Assembly: GCA_029856445.1 (NCBI GenBank)
Contig: JAHQWY010000258.1
Span: forward strand, 1 to 5,470
DNA from: Promethearchaeia archaeon
Lineage (GTDB): Archaea; Asgardarchaeota; Lokiarchaeia; Sigyniarchaeales; SOKP01
Direction of reading: 5' to 3'
DNA: 5,470 bases
Within the stretch, counting starts at the first letter, position 1, and each line of letters starts with the position of its first letter. The position numbers were made by a program, and so were the translations under genes. Of this stretch, positions 5,224 through 5,470 are shown in pieces. Under the pieces are notes generated by a model. That model saw nothing but the letters and a program-made list of their open reading frames with translations, was not told the origin of the DNA and did not search any database.

Positions 5224-5470
5224 ATGCCAAGTAGTGTAATTTCTCACCAAGCACCAGGATTAGCACTCAAAATAAAATATCCAAATAAGTTTGATGGAAC
5301 TGCTTTATGCATAAGTACAATGGTACCTGATATAAATATATTTTTTGACTCCTTTCTTCCATTTAAACTCAGAAATTTTACTCATAGCTTGGTGGGGTTA
5401 ATAATACTCACTATACCGTTAACACTCTTCCTTACTTATATATTTTGTTTAAAGATTGGTCCTTTTTTTG
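5224..5470 (+). CDS. DUF4184 family membrane protein, N-terminal 82 residues (3' end outside window)
   Basis: From the ATG at 5224 the frame is open to the right edge (82 complete codons plus one base). The start PSSVISHQAPGLALKI (2-17), with H8, then TALCISTMVPDINIFF (26-41), with P35-D36, and the NFTHSLVG segment (51-58), with H54, match the pattern of DUF4184 proteins. These are polytopic membrane proteins that begin with a Ser-His motif and carry a conserved Pro-Asp and Thr-His-Ser. A hydrophobic segment follows at about 56-75. The spaced His/Asp residues recall the YdjM/YbcI group of membrane-bound putative metal-dependent hydrolases, but no function is established and this link is inference. 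It is divergent from the radical SAM gene. No clear Shine-Dalgarno site precedes the ATG, so the start rests on the family match. Confidence 0.82.
   Translation, partial: MPSSVISHQAPGLALKIKYPNKFDGTALCISTMVPDINIFFDSFLPFKLRNFTHSLVGLIILTIPLTLFLTYIFCLKIGPFF

Noticed and set aside
1..5470. CRISPR array, tRNA, rRNA, insertion sequence or phage genes
   Set aside because: No regularly spaced repeats, tRNA-like cloverleaf, conserved rRNA blocks, transposase or integrase motifs are seen on either strand.

Overview
The window is AT-rich (roughly 30% G+C by eye) and densely packed. It looks archaeal, most likely from an Asgard (Lokiarchaeia-like) genome. The reasons are: archaeal-style TATA-like elements placed about 20-50 nt upstream of several starts, with a Shine-Dalgarno motif at only some of them; a short archaeal-type PRPP synthetase; and the gene mix (GPH-family MFS carrier, stand-alone SagB-type nitroreductase, SplB-like radical SAM protein, DUF4184 membrane protein). 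The lineage is inferred from style and family content. No marker gene is present to prove it.

Left part (1-1240, minus strand): the N-terminal 263 residues of a GPH/MelB-like MFS transporter that runs off the left edge. It is preceded on the same strand by a small acidic protein of unknown function. The small gene has a TATA-like element upstream and a perfect 8-bp inverted repeat between that element and its start codon, a good candidate operator.

Centre (1341-2824, plus strand): a SagB/ThcOx-family FMN nitroreductase and a divergent ribose-phosphate pyrophosphokinase, 17 bp apart and probably co-transcribed. The nitroreductase start is best placed at 1341, where a Shine-Dalgarno motif precedes the ATG. 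The PRPP synthetase keeps its fold signatures but has changed several normally invariant active-site positions.

Right part (2866-5470): a RimJ/RimL-type GNAT acetyltransferase (minus) is divergent from a CPBP-family intramembrane protease homologue (plus), sharing a very short AT-rich promoter region. The CPBP gene converges, with a 3-bp gap, on a SplB-like radical SAM protein (minus). That gene is divergent from the start of a DUF4184 membrane protein that runs off the right edge.

The genes do not form one obvious pathway. They alternate in strand in pairs and look like independently regulated units: transport, redox, nucleotide precursor synthesis, protein modification and membrane proteolysis. 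There is no CRISPR array, tRNA, rRNA or insertion sequence that I can see. No non-coding stretch exceeds about 130 bp. I do not see a clearly new multi-gene system. The best leads are the altered PRPP synthetase, the operator-like palindrome, and SagB plus a CPBP protein within 2.5 kb.
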